Positions 10,851 through 23,068 of a stretch of 64,000 nucleotides of DNA are shown here, piece by piece. The notes under the pieces are model-generated. The model did not search any database. It was not told the DNA's origin and saw only the letters and a list, made by a program, of their open reading frames with translations. This DNA comes from Stenogyne calaminthoides (lineage: Eukaryota > Streptophyta > Magnoliopsida > Lamiales > Lamiaceae). How positions within the stretch are numbered: the first letter of the stretch is position 1; every line of letters starts with the position of its first letter. The stretch lies in NCBI GenBank assembly GCA_037126765.1, contig JBBCBC010000012.1, positions 496,001-560,000 on the forward strand. The letters run 5' to 3'. The position numbers were made by a program, and so were the translations under genes.

Positions 10851-12410
10851 TGAACTACCATCTTTTGTTGCAATGCGACATCGGAAAGCGTGGGGCCTCT
10901 TGGGCTTTGAAGTTGAAGTTTTGGGGAATTTGTGTCGGTATGGCCCGGATTTTGGAAAAATCTATTCCCAGTCTCTTCGAAAAAAACTCATCGTACATCT
11001 TTCCGATGTCTTATATCTACGATCGACTTCGATGGAATATCCTAGTGTGCATTAGTTGCGCCACTCTCCCCTTACCCCTTTTTTGAGTAGACTTCTTCAA
11101 TCCCACACCTTTCATCATTCTCTCATACCAAGAAGGTTGACGATCGCTGTCTTTAGTCTTCTGTGTCGATTTTTTTTTTCAACTTTCGGTGGAAGAATGT
11201 CTTTCGTGTAATCATCGAATAATTTCCTCCTAGTCTTACCACCACCGTCATCATCTGTTCCGGTGGTAGGTGTACTAGAAAAATCTATATCCAATGTTTT
11301 CCAAAACGAGTCTATACAATTTAAAGGTATTTGAATGTTGTTTTCAAAGTACCTTGTAAGCTCGCATTGACACGGAAGACCATGTGTTCTTCTGAGATAG
11401 CAACCGCAATTTGAGTTACCTAGTTTCCTCTGCATTTCTTCGACAATGAGATCGAATGACTTAGATGTGATATTGCACACTAGTTGGCTGAAGAATTCGT
11501 TCTCTAGCATATTAGTCCTTGTCCTGTGGCCACTAAATCTCGATTGCTTTTTTATCTCACATATTTGCAACTCCATTACCCGGTGAAGCTTTTTGAAGAT
11601 CATGTCAAAGTGTTTCTTGCCGCCATCCAAGTTTTTTTTCACCCTATGGTGTTCTTGTTCAACCCTACAAATATATTACATGTTTCAAAACGTCGTTCCA
11701 ATAGTTTTAGTTATGATAATAGTGTAATAGTGTAATAGTTGTCATAAAAAGTATTAATTTTGTATGGTTACCTATTGGTGGTATAGTTTCCGTAGTGCAG
11801 GCGATGATCGAGATATAACCCTAAAATTCTCATTTGATGCGGCCTAAGTCACGTATCTTCGCAATACAAAATTAGATCGCCCAATTTTTCGTACTTCTTC
11901 TTTACGTAATCCCACCTAATTTTCCATTCTTCAGGTGTGCCCGCCTGGATTGCATAATTCCACTGTAATTTAAACTTATCAGCAAATTTTTTGTTTAATC
12001 CCTTTTCTACTAGAACTAGAGCCCGACCATAAACAACTTGCTCTATGTGGCGCCTGCATAAATGTGCTTGAGAATTTGGAAAAACCACATCAACAACATT
12101 CATCATCGCGAAAGCCCTGTCCGTAACAACGACATTTGGTAGGTCACTGTTGTACAGTCCCCGAATAAATTATAGGATATATTCGAAGTGTTCCTGCGTT
12201 TCACGAATCATAAATGCATATGGAATGGTGAACGTCTTGTGAGTGCTTGTTGCCCAAACTACCTCAAGTAAAGGCATACCGTACATGTTCGTGTTGTATG
12301 TTGTGTCAATGATTAATACTTGCGGATAAGTGTTGACCATTAAAACCGAACATGGGTGGCTGAAAACTATATCTTCGAGTTCGTAATCAGCATCCGTCCT
12401 ATAGTCGTAC

Positions 12411-13860
12411 CTATATTTTTATATAAACAAATCAAATATAATACAATCACAATCAAAATATGAATACACAACTAAGTCTCATGCCCATTATTTCGGGATC
12501 AATTCATATGAATAGGACAATCGCCCAATTAAAATTTTTCATTTTTTAATTATAGGATTTTTTGTTGGTGGGTCTCTCTCCATATACACAACTTATTTTA
12601 TTAAAACATGCAATTTATTTAAACTACACTATAAAGTGCATGGTGCACCTGGTGCAGACAAAACTTAGATGAGAGGTAGATTTTTAATACCACTCCTTAA
12701 AAATCACTTTATCATTTGAAATACTAATAAACAACTTGCTCACTAAAACTCGATAATAAAAGTGGGGTGCACATTATTTCGAGACGGAGGTAGTACATAG
12801 CAAGTCCTAAAAAAGTGAGTAACATAAATAAAATATAGGCAAATAAGATTACAAACAACAAAGTTTTTTATTTAAAGAAAGAAAAATTATATCCGTTCTC
12901 AATGAGTTCTCATCATTTGAAAGTGGTTCAAAATGTCATTATTGCTTATTTTTCAAAACACGTACATCACTTTGTATATAAATAACTAAATAATCATTCA
13001 AAAGTTGATTTTTGATGTTATTTTGTAGCTTGTTCTTTACATAAGTAATAACAACAAAAACCCAACTTATTTCTAAAACCTAATATAGTCTCTTACATAA
13101 AAATTTCAAATAAACCTAAAAGATAAGCAATTACAAATTTATACCCATTGTTCAACATGCATCCGCCACTGCTTTATACAGATTGCAAACACCAAGTCTA
13201 ACTTTGTTAATTACAATTAATTAGAAAACTTAGGCAAATAAGGGTCGTAGGCTATTTAATTTGAAAAATATCAAGAGAAAATAAAATGTGTTTTTTTAAA
13301 TTAGATGCATCGTGCAATTTAAATGCGTTTTTTAAACATATAATTATTTTTGTTGGAGCATGCATTTGTTTTCATTGAAACATGTTTTTAAGTTTTTAAA
13401 AATAAGCTCCTGCTTTCGAAAATAATAATAATAATAATAATAATAAAAGTATTATTATTTAAATTCTTATATTATTTATAAGAATTTTAAAAAGAGTAAT
13501 ATCATACTTAGTCGTCAAATTTAACCTCAATTTTTAATTTTGATAAAAAAGTCTCATCATTAAAATAGTCATGAAAGTGAACCTTTTTAATCACTTTTAC
13601 TTTTGCTTTGGGTGTTAGTTGACTGTTGACTGTAGACTAGACATACGAGATCATTTTTTTTTTCGGAATATATAACAAGTGAAATACATAGAAGTTAATC
13701 ATGGGGAAAAAAAATAATATTATTACTCCATTAAATACATATATATTGTTTTAAATAATTACATTTTACATATAAAAGTGATAGAGTTTATCTATAGATC
13801 CGATTTACATAAGTATTACTCTATTATTATTACCAAAGAGCAAGACCATAGTAGTGAATT
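12411..13860. other. MULE transposase intron, left part
   Basis: AT-rich, non-coding. It includes a ~45-bp motif (about 12637-12680, 'cactataaagtgcatggtgcac') also present at 7930-7975, a Stowaway-like end (gagacggaggtagta, about 12780-12795), and an AAT microsatellite (about 13421-13446). Its right edge is the gypsy insertion point. Confidence 0.6.
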
Positions 13861-15088
13861 TGTGTTCGATATAATTATTCAAGATTAATCGAACACGTAA
13901 GAGAGACACGACACGTAATATTCAACTATTAAAATAATCATGCTCGATGAACAAGTGTGCTCGCCGCTTGTTCATCGAGCAAACAAGTTTATTCGCCAGC
14001 TCGCCACTTGTCAACCATGCGAGTATGCTCGCCTATGAAGTAAGTTTTGTTCGCCAGCTTGCCATTTACCAACCAAGGGTGTTCAACCAAATTACCGAAA
14101 GCAAAATGTATGTTCGCCAGACTAACCGAAAGCAAACAGTATGATCCTCGAAGATGTTGATCCGATCATTCAAACCGACGATCGTGGAAGGAGAAATCGA
14201 GACCGAGTCAAGAATCAAGGGTCAAGATAACCGATGCTCGATATCCCGAGGGGCTCAGATATCCTCGAGGGCTCGCATAAACCCGAGGGGTCAAGATGCT
14301 CGATGCTCGATATCCCGGAAGGCTCGCATAAACCTGAGGGGTCAGTATGCTCGATGCTCAGATATCCTGAGGGCTCGTGACATTCAAGGCTCATAAACCG
14401 AGGGGTCAAAAGATGCTCAATGCTCAGACATCCTGAGGACACAGACATACCCGATGCTCAGATAACCTGAGGACTCAGACAACTTGAAGGACTTCCGACA
14501 TGCTCGATGAGGACAATATTCCGCATAAAATTGATATGGTTTAATGGGGCGAACAAAGCATTGGTCGAACAAAAAGATAGATTTGGGACGACCAAAAGAG
14601 TGCCTTATAGACAAGAAAATGCAAAGATCAACCAGAAGACGAAGTTGGAAACGTGGCAAGCGATTACATGAGTTCTTGATAGCCCAAGTCTCCAAAATCA
14701 TGCATGCCAAAACAAATTTCATGCTTGTCAAAGTACTATAAATAGAAGAAAAAACAACAAAAACGGGTTCACAAAAAAATTTCCCGGAGGGAAGGTTCGT
14801 AAAAAATTAGAGTTCATCCATACACATAAAAAACTCTAAAGACTCACATACCAACTCTCCAAATCATCTTTATCCATAACGATTCATCTTCATGAGATGT
14901 ATCATATATTGTACCAGAAACTCGCAATACTACATCCCCGGCTTGGCCCCTCAGAGTAGTCATTTGTTGTGACGAACCGGGTCAACAAATTCCTCTTATT
15001 TACGTTCATTTTACACGTGCATATTTTGTTTGTGAGTTGTCACCGAATTAGCCACATAATAGTCTCCATATAAAACGACTACTTAACA
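13861..15088 (+). repeat. 5' LTR of the gypsy element
   Basis: 1,228 bp, starting TGTGTTCGATATAATTATTC and ending ...TTAACA. TATA box TATAAATA at 14737-14744. The section 14215-14480 is a tandem array of ~17-bp units containing ATGCTC and GAGGG words. It differs from the 3' LTR by many substitutions and indels, implying an old insertion. Confidence 0.9.
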
Positions 15089-15105
15089 AATTGGGCGCTA
15101 GAATG
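15089..15105 (+). promoter_or_regulatory. primer binding site of the gypsy element
   Basis: ATTGGGCGCTAGAATG directly follows the 5' LTR. It resembles the TTGGCGCTAGAAG-type PBS common in plant Tat elements, with one extra G. The tRNA used cannot be fixed by eye. Confidence 0.6.
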
Positions 15106-15469
15106 AGGGTGGTACCAAAAAACCAACCCAGACATAATCCCGTAGTTAGCCGAGGTAGAAAAAAGAAATATAATGCCTCAATCTAGGAATACCCAGACGG
15201 AGAGGTCGGGGCAAAGCCGACCTCAAGACCGGAAAGAGGCTCAGCGTCAGCCTCATAAAGATCGATATTGGAGACCATCAATCTTGAAGATATTGCCAAC
15301 GATCCGGGCCTATAAAAGCCATCACTTTCTTGCTACGAGCCCATGAAAAGAGGGGCGAAAAAAGAGTTGGCCAAGTTAAAAACTCAAGATGATGATGATC
15401 GACACTGCATACACCGATAGCGAGCAAGTTAAGATAAAAGTTTGCACGCGGCGGGCTAATAAAAAGCGA

Positions 15470-16921
15470 TGATATGTCGGATGACGAAACAACCTCAAGG
15501 GTCCGCACCATCATCGCGTTTGGGCGTTTGAGGCTCTCCGCCAAAGACCGAATCGACAACTATAGGCGACAGGATCCCGGGAAGGAACAACCGATAAACA
15601 TGCTGGCTCCCTCAGATCCTCATGATCGTCCGCATCCTGAACAAAAAATCACCGAACAAAATTGTCTATCCATCATCGATTGGGTAGTCAAGCACTAACT
15701 TGAAAAGGGATCGCCCATCACGAGCATGACCCACCGGGTCCTCATGATGGGATACAACCGATCCAAGTCCGCTGGCCCACAAAATTTGCGTAAATGCAGA
15801 AAAGCCATCGAAGACTTACAGCCAACTCGCCTCAACTAAAGGACTCCCTCGGTGAGCACAATACCTTGCTCGCCACTAACACCGCGACATGGTGGCGAAA
15901 TACAAGAGAAAGTGGCGAAGATCCGACCACCAATCCCCATGTTCGATGTTGAGTCAGACCCACATGTTCATCTCAGCAAATACTCAGACTTTATGATCGC
16001 CATGGGTGCCACAACGCGACAAAGGCCGATCATTCCCCATGACTTTGGGTGATCGAAGATGATAGATGGTTCTCTACTTTTGCCCCGGCCGCGTCCGTCA
16101 CATCTTTTCGCCTCGGTTGGGACAACAATTCCTGTCCCATTTCTCATCCATGTGTGCTCGCCCAGCACCAAAACAAAGGTTGGCACATTTTTCCCAACTG
16201 AGGGGTGAGTCTGATCGAGCATACATCGAAAGATTTGATAAATGTTTATACAATGGAGCCCCAGTTGAAGAGGATGCCAAGATCCTCGCGGTGGTCGGAG
16301 GCCTGACCCTGAATACTGACATGTGGAAAGCCATGCATCAAGACTGGCCGAACACATATTCAGAATTCTGAGAGCGAGCAGCCAAGATCATAGCCATGCA
16401 CGATCTGCTCGCCCAGTCACGATTGGGTCAGGAGATAACAACTAAAAAAGTTTTTGGGAAGAAAGTGATGAATGAGGGGGGGTATAAACCCCCAGGGTCT
16501 TTCAAACCATTCGAAGAAAGAGCAGAAGCAAACGCCATACGAAGTCTTCTGGGTGTTTCAGCAGAAACAATTTTTAACCAAATCAAAGATCAGGACATGT
16601 TGGATAGACCTCGAAGAATCATAATGGACAAGCATCGGCTTAATGCTTCCAAATATTGTAATTATCACGAGTACATCGGGCATAATACAGAAGATTGTCG
16701 CGATTTACTTCGTCAACTTTGGAAGTTATACGAGGAGAATCGTCTTACCCAGTTCCTTAAAAAGCCGGCGAGCAGAGACTCCCGAAGAGAAAAAACAGGA
16801 GATCGCAGGGGTAAGCGAAAAGTCTAAGAAACATCTGACAGTGATCCTGAAGAATCTCGTAAGAGGTCTGAATTACCCAAAAGAGGGGCTCCTACTGTGG
16901 GTAGAGGTTGAGAAAGTCAAG
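15470..16921 (+). pseudogene. gypsy gag (broken)
   Basis: The capsid region is readable at 16066-16371 and 16396-16827, one frame separated by a TGA at 16369-16371 (FSPRLGQQF, QLRGESDRAYIERFDK, LTLNTDMWKAM blocks). It is followed by a Tat-type zinc finger CNYHEYIGHNTEDC (C-x2-H-x4-H-x4-C). The N-terminal part (15470-16052) is split among frames. Gag forms the virus-like particle and binds element RNA. Further stops at 16825-16827 and about 16908 precede the protease. No intact start can be chosen. Confidence 0.8.
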
Positions 16922-16929
16922 AGATCCAC

Positions 16930-17979
16930 ATGATACATCCTGAATATGGTCCAGTGGGTGGATGTTATCAAGCACCGACATTATCGAACAGACTAAAGAA
17001 GATAGAGGTGCGTTCCATGCAAAGCATCCATCAGGTGAAGGTGGCGAGCACGTCAGCTAGCACGCCACCCTCTCACCAAATCATGTTCTCAGAAGACGAT
17101 CTCGACGGCATAATCACCCCCCACAATGACTCTCTAACCATCAGTGCTCGTCTCCTCAGTTTGAAGGTGCACCGTCTCCCGGTCGACACCGGAGCATATG
17201 CGAACATTTTGTTCGTCGACACTCTACACCAAATGGAAAAACAAGTTGGGGACTTGAGTAACTATATAGAACCATGTGATCACACCATCATGGGTTTCGG
17301 GGAATCTGTAACCCGACCCTATGGTATGATCAGGTTAGGAGTTGAGTTAGAATCAACTCTAAATCCGGAGATCCGACGAACTAGAATGCTAGATTTTGTA
17401 ATCGTCGATGCTCCGTCTACTTATAACGGGTTTCTAGGTCGCCCGTTTATTCAGGAATTTAAAGCTGCCTGTTCAACTTACTATTATTGTGTTAAATTTC
17501 CAACTCAAGATGGAACGGGTAGCGTAAAAGGCGATCAGAAAAAAACTCGAGATTGTCTGCTATCATGTGCACCAGAAAAACAAAATATCGTTAACATGAT
17601 GGAGAAAACTTGGGAGATCGGAGAGTCAGGCCAACAGGAAAAAATGTTGCCAAAATATCCTTTGACGAGCACACCTCCATGCGCGAACACAGAAAGCGCG
17701 AACACAGAATCCGGGATGGTAACTCATGTCCCAGATCTCCCAGATCTAATGAGTATTGATCCGCCAAATGAGCTACCGGACATAGAACCTCGCGTAGGTT
17801 TTGAACCAATGGAGGTTGATGACGAACACCGGGAGTCGATCGAAGATCCTCGGTGGAAACAAAAAAGAAAGCGAGCAACACTTGTCGAACAACTGGAGTC
17901 TATCAATATCGACCCAAACAGACCTGAGTTAGAAGTGTTCATTGGTTCGGAATTACCGAACCAATCCGAACATAAATGA
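16930..17979 (+). CDS. gypsy aspartic protease region
   Basis: A 349-codon open frame. The protease core shows LPVDTGAYANILF (active-site Asp in DTGA) at about residues 79-91, and a second hydrophobic block IVDAPSTYNGFLGRP. This matches retropepsins of plant Tat elements, which cleave the Gag-Pol polyprotein. The C-terminal third is an acidic, Pro-rich linker to reverse transcriptase. Its TGA overlaps the ATG of the next frame (ATGA, 17976-17979). Since gag and pol of these elements are normally one polyprotein, that overlap probably reflects a frameshift rather than a designed junction. Confidence 0.82.
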   Translation: MIHPEYGPVGGCYQAPTLSNRLKKIEVRSMQSIHQVKVASTSASTPPSHQIMFSEDDLDGIITPHNDSLTISARLLSLKVHRLPVDTGAYANILFVDTLHQMEKQVGDLSNYIEPCDHTIMGFGESVTRPYGMIRLGVELESTLNPEIRRTRMLDFVIVDAPSTYNGFLGRPFIQEFKAACSTYYYCVKFPTQDGTGSVKGDQKKTRDCLLSCAPEKQNIVNMMEKTWEIGESGQQEKMLPKYPLTSTPPCANTESANTESGMVTHVPDLPDLMSIDPPNELPDIEPRVGFEPMEVDDEHRESIEDPRWKQKRKRATLVEQLESINIDPNRPELEVFIGSELPNQSEHK

Positions 17980-20900
17980 TCGCATATCTTCAAGCAAACT
18001 TGGATATGTTCGCTTGGTCGCACGAGGACATGGTTGGCATTGATCCAAAACATGCATGTCACTCCCTCAACCTCGATCCAACACAAACTCCAGTAATCCA
18101 GAAGCGCAGAAAGTTCAGTCCGGAAAAGTATGCGGCAATGAATAGTGAAATCAAAAAGTTGCTCGACAATAAGCTGATTCGAGAAGTAAAATGCCCAAGA
18201 TGGCTTGCGAACCCTGTGCTCGTCCGCAAGTCTAATGGAACTTGGAGATTATGTATTGATTTCACTGATTTAAACAAGGCATCCCCGAAAGATAATTACC
18301 CGATGCCGCATATCGATTATTTGGTCGATAATACAACAGGCCATGAGCTCATGACCTTCATGGATGCTTTCGCTGGCTATCACCAAATACCCATGCATCC
18401 GGACGATCAAAAGAATATGGCATTCTACAGTGAAAAGAATATGTATTGTTGGCAACGCATGCCATTCAGATTAAAAAATGCCGGAGCAACATATCAGCGT
18501 TTGGTGAACAAAATGTTCGACGAACACATCGGCCGAACAATTGAGGTGTATATTGATGATATTGTGGTAAAAAGCGAACACAAGGAAGACCACATCACCC
18601 ACCTCGCACAAATGTTTGATATACTCAGGGAGTACAACATGAAGCTAAATCCGAAGAAATGCAGCTTTGGGGTTCACTCAGGAAAAATCCTTGGACATAT
18701 GGTCAGTCAATGGGGGATTGAAGCGAACCCAACAAAGATTCAAGCCATGCTCGACATGCAGGCTCCCCAGGAGTGTGAAAGAGGTCCAAAAATTAACCGG
18801 ACGTTTAGCATCCATAAGCCGGTTTATATCACGAACTGGGGACAAATGCAAACCTTTCTTTGATGCATTAAAGAAAGGGAAATTCCAGTGGACCGAGCAT
18901 TGCCAAAATGCATTCGAATCATTAAAGCAGTACCTTACAGATACTCAAACATTGTCTAAGCCTGTTCCAGGAGAACAACTTTATCTGTATCTTGCTGCAT
19001 CCGAACATGCAATTAGCGCTGTGGTCGTTCGGGCAGAGGGGATGACACACTTGCCCGTTTACTATGTAAGCCAAGTGCTCAAAGAAGCTGAGCTCCGGTA
19101 CCCACCACTGGAAAAATTAGCATATGCACTCGTTTTGAGTGTTCGAAAATTACGACCATACTTTTTCGATCACTCAGTCGAGGTACTGACCACATTCCCA
19201 TTGCGAAAAATCCTCCACCGACCAGACACTGCGGGCAGATTACTCAAGTGGGCGGTGGAGTTAGGCCAATTTGGCATTACGTTCGCCTCGCGAACAGCAA
19301 TGAAGGGTCAAGCTATGGCCAATTTCATGGTCGAGTTGACATACCCGCAAATGCCCGAAAGAGCCATCGACCAACCATGGCATAAGTATGTAGATGGCTC
19401 ATCAACAAGTTCAAGAGCCAGAGCAGGTGTGGTTCTCATCAGCCCAACTCGACAAACTTTCACAACTGCCATCCGTTTTGATTTCCCAGCTACAAATAAT
19501 GAAGCCGAGTACGAGGCTTTGATCGCTGGACTACAGATGGCTATGACAATGGGAATTCAAATGCTGATGATTTACAGCGATTCTCAGATAATCGTTTATC
19601 AAGTAACAGGCGAGTACGAGGCCCGAGGTGAACAGATGGCACAATATCAGCAACTAGCAAAGGAGTGACGAACACAATGAACAATTCGAACAAGTTTACA
19701 TAGAACAATTACCACGATTGGGTAATTCGTTCGCTGATGCCTTGGCACGCCTGGCAACAGCAGAAGGAGTGACGAACACAACGGACATTGTGGTCATCAC
19801 AACTTGTTCGCCATCAATTCCCAGAATTGTGGTCGCCCATATAACAGGCGAGCAAGAAACCTGGATGACTTCCATTTTGAATTACTTACAAAAGGGACTT
19901 CTCCCTGAGAATAAAGCACAAACTACTCGCCTCAGATTACAATCTGCTCGTTATACAATCTTAAACGAGCATTTATACAAAAGAAGCTTCTCACTTCCAT
20001 TATTGAAGTGTATTACTCCTGAAGAGGGTCATGTGATTCTGGAGAAAATTCATGAAGGAGTATGCGGAAACCCTACAGGTGGGCTCGTCCTGGCACATAA
20101 AATTATTAGACAAGGCTATTACTGGCCGACCCTCAAAAAAGATTCGCTAGCGTATGCCCGCGCGTGTCACAAGTGCCAGGTACATGCCCCGCTTATTCAT
20201 AGCCCACCTGAAGAATTAGTGTCAGTTTATAGCCCATGGCCATTTGCTAAATGGGGAATCGATTTGATCGGCCCATTTCCTACTGGCACGTCGGGAGTAA
20301 AATATGCTGTAGTTGCCGTTGATTACTATACTAAATGGACGAAAGCCGAAGCTGTTGTTAAAGTCACCGAACAAAGAATGTGGAACTTTGTTTGGAAAAA
20401 CATCATTTATCGTTTTGGGTTTCCCCAATCATTAGTAACGGATAACGGCAAACAGTTCGATGGAAGTGAATTCCGACAAAATTGTGCTCGCTGGGGCATA
20501 AAAAAACATTACTCAACTCCGTATTATCCCCAGTCAAATGGACAAGTTGAAGCCGTTAATAAAATTATCAAGCATACCTTCAAGGCCAGACTTGATAATT
20601 CCAAGGGGGGAGGATGGGCTGAAGAGTTGCCTGAAATATTATGGGTCTATCGAACAACTTTCAGAACATCAACTGCGGAAACCCCATTTGCCCTGGCATT
20701 TGGTGTAGAAGCTGTTATACCCGCAGAAATCAAGATTCCGAGTCATCGGACAATGACTTTTGGAGAGCACATCAATGACTAGGCGCTCGCCCTGAGTGCA
20801 GATCTGTTAGAAGAAAGAAGGACGGAGGCTGATTTCAAAAATGCCATGTACAAAAAGAGATCAGAAAAGTTCTATAACTCCAAAGTCCGAACACGCAGGT

Positions 20901-21088
20901 TCAATGTGAGCGAGCTGGTTCTAAGACGAGCAATGGGGGTATCAAGTGGTGTGTTCGGCCGAGCATGAGAAGGTCCGTTCAGGGTTACAGAACGATTGCT
21001 AAATGGGGCATATGACTTGGAAGACCTGAATGGAGTCCCATTGTCCTACTCGTGGAATGCGTCAAATTTGAAAAAATATTATCAGTAA
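17976..21088 (+). pseudogene. gypsy pol: reverse transcriptase, two RNase H domains, integrase
   Basis: Reverse transcriptase (17976 to about 18764) shows WRLCIDFTDLNKA and the catalytic YIDDIVV. A one-base excess in CCCC (18765-18768) shifts the frame, which continues as SVKEVQKLTGRLA at 18775-19668. There the first RNase H (YLAASEHAISAVVVR, LRYPPLEKLAYA) is followed by a second RNase H of archaeal type (YVDGSSTSSRARAGVVL, NNEAEYEALIAGL, IYSDSQIIV). A further frame break near 19668 leads to integrase (19718-20782) with an HHCC finger (H...H...CHKC) and the DDE residues in GIDLIGPFP, VTDNGKQF and SNGQVEAVNK. The C-terminal segment is readable past a TAG (20780-20782) and another stop to TAA at 21086-21088. 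Two RNase H domains are characteristic of the Tat lineage. At least two frameshifts and two stops inactivate it. Confidence 0.92.
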
Positions 21089-23068
21089 TGACGAGCATAA
21101 TTGGCCGAACAAAATCAGCCACTCAGGCTAAACGAGCCCAATAGCCGAACATAATCAGCCATTCAGCTAAGACGAGCAGGACAATCATGAAGGAAGAACA
21201 TATCATGTTCGACACAAATCTTCTAGAAAGAAATTCTGGTCAGCACTATCGAAAGATAGAAGATACGTGTCAAAACAAGTTAAGAAGTGGTGGCAACCAA
21301 AAAAGGAACGTGTCAATCCTTGAATAAGAGCTGGCAAAAAATCCGAACAGATGCCAAAAGGAGGATTCAAAGCGGACAAATGTCAAAGGAAGGAGTTAAA
21401 AGCAAGAAGGCCAGCACCAACTAGCTATGCCAGCACCAGCTTGGGATAGTTCTATAAATAGAGGCATATTGATAGCTGAAGAAAGCAGAGAAAAAACAGA
21501 TAAAAAAGAAAAAAATACTACAGCTATCGGAAGAAAGTTGGTTCAGTATGCCTCCAGACGAAGAATCTAGCACTCGATTCAGCTATCATTCTGTTGAATC
21601 GAGCATCTGTCCTAGTACGAGCTTTATATCCCATGTGACACGCCGAACACAGGTTGGCGCTCGTTACAGACTCAAGATGCTCGGTAGGGTCATGGTTGCC
21701 ACTCCACGTTACTCACTGCTTATGCAGTAGTAAATCACTAGTCCCCTACGCATCCCCAAAATCTCCTCCTAAGGGAAGGGATGTCGTGGTATCCGCTCGA
21801 ATCAACATGCGGATGTTGATGCTCAGGCATCTACTAAAGGGGACAGAATGGTGCGAGCTAAGGATTTTCTCGCGCCTGATATAGGCGAGCAGGCGTGCTT
21901 GCCACATGCTCATGTCCGCAGCTGCCCGCATAATCACAACTTGTCCAGGAGGGACAAAAAGCTTATGCTGCTGCTGCTTGAGCATGTTATAAAAGAAGGG
22001 TAGACAGGCTGATGCGCCTCGTGCTTGTCAACATCAATTCTGCGGACAAGGTGAGGCCAGTTTATGTCTACTCAAGACAAGGTTTAGATTCGAAACCGTA
22101 GTCTGATGTCTATAGTTGTGTAATAAACAGTCTTCTTCAAATGTAAACGTTGTAATAGAATACAACGTGTTGCAAAAATATTTTTGTTTGTTAAGATTTT
22201 CTAGTTGAAGTTTATCGAGGTCGCGACTTAAGCCGGACGACCAACAAAGACGAACGAGCCAAGTCTATGTTCACCGACGAAACGAGTTCAGACTCGATAC
22301 CCGCAAAGAAAAAGCGAGTAATGGGTACGCAGTTTTCGCAAAAGACGACTCGTACTTACAGATACCCGTAGCAAAAGTGAGTGATGAGTGCGGGGTCGCA
22401 GCTAAATGAGACGGCCCTAGTACGAAGTGATCGCGCCTAAATAAGACGATCGCGAACCAAGAAAGGGGGGGTTGCATAAAGTTAACCCATCTGGTCACAC
22501 CTAAATAAGACGATCAACCGATTGCACCTCAATAAGACAATCAAAAATGAAAGAAGTCAGGAGGGGACATAGGCAAACACAATGTTCGAATTCATTCAGA
22601 AGAAAAGAGGCATAAACTAGAAAGCAACAAAGCAAACATCAAGCAACACAAGCATCAGTCATTCATCAGCAACAACATTCATCCTCAACAATCAGGTTAG
22701 AGGAATTTGTTCAATATGCAAATTCAACCATTCAATTTTGAAGTTGTTCGAACAAAAGAAGAAGAAGACAAAAGAATTACACAAGTTAAAAAAAAAAAAA
22801 AAAAAATTTGTTCGAGCAAAAAAGAGAAGAAGACAAAAATTACACAACAATTGTTCAGCAAAGCAAAGAATTACACTAAGGGACAAATTCATCATTGGGG
22901 GGGATTTAAAGCGGAAGTATCGAGCAAATCATGCCCCATTTGCTCGGCCCCCTCAGGAACGGCTCCTCCAGCATGGTCAGGCCCAGTCTGCTCGCCAGGA
23001 AGTACACTTTGCTCGATCTCAGGAGGTCCCCTTTGTTCGTCCTGCACCTGATCGAACCCGGGCTCGGC
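21089..23068. other. gypsy 3' region between pol and the antisense gene
   Basis: Non-coding and comparatively GC-rich, with many GCTCG/CGAGCA/GAACA words. It includes two imperfect copies of 'GCCGAACA(A/T)AATCAGCCA(C/T)TCAG' (about 21101-21165), a plus-strand TATAAATA (21453-21460), an AATAAA (about 22121) and A-rich tracts (22786-22806). It is probably the 3' UTR of the sense transcript and the 3' flank of the antisense gene. Confidence 0.6.

Noticed and set aside
13421..13446. possible CRISPR or satellite
   Set aside because: It is a simple AAT microsatellite. No CRISPR-like spaced repeats were seen anywhere in the window.
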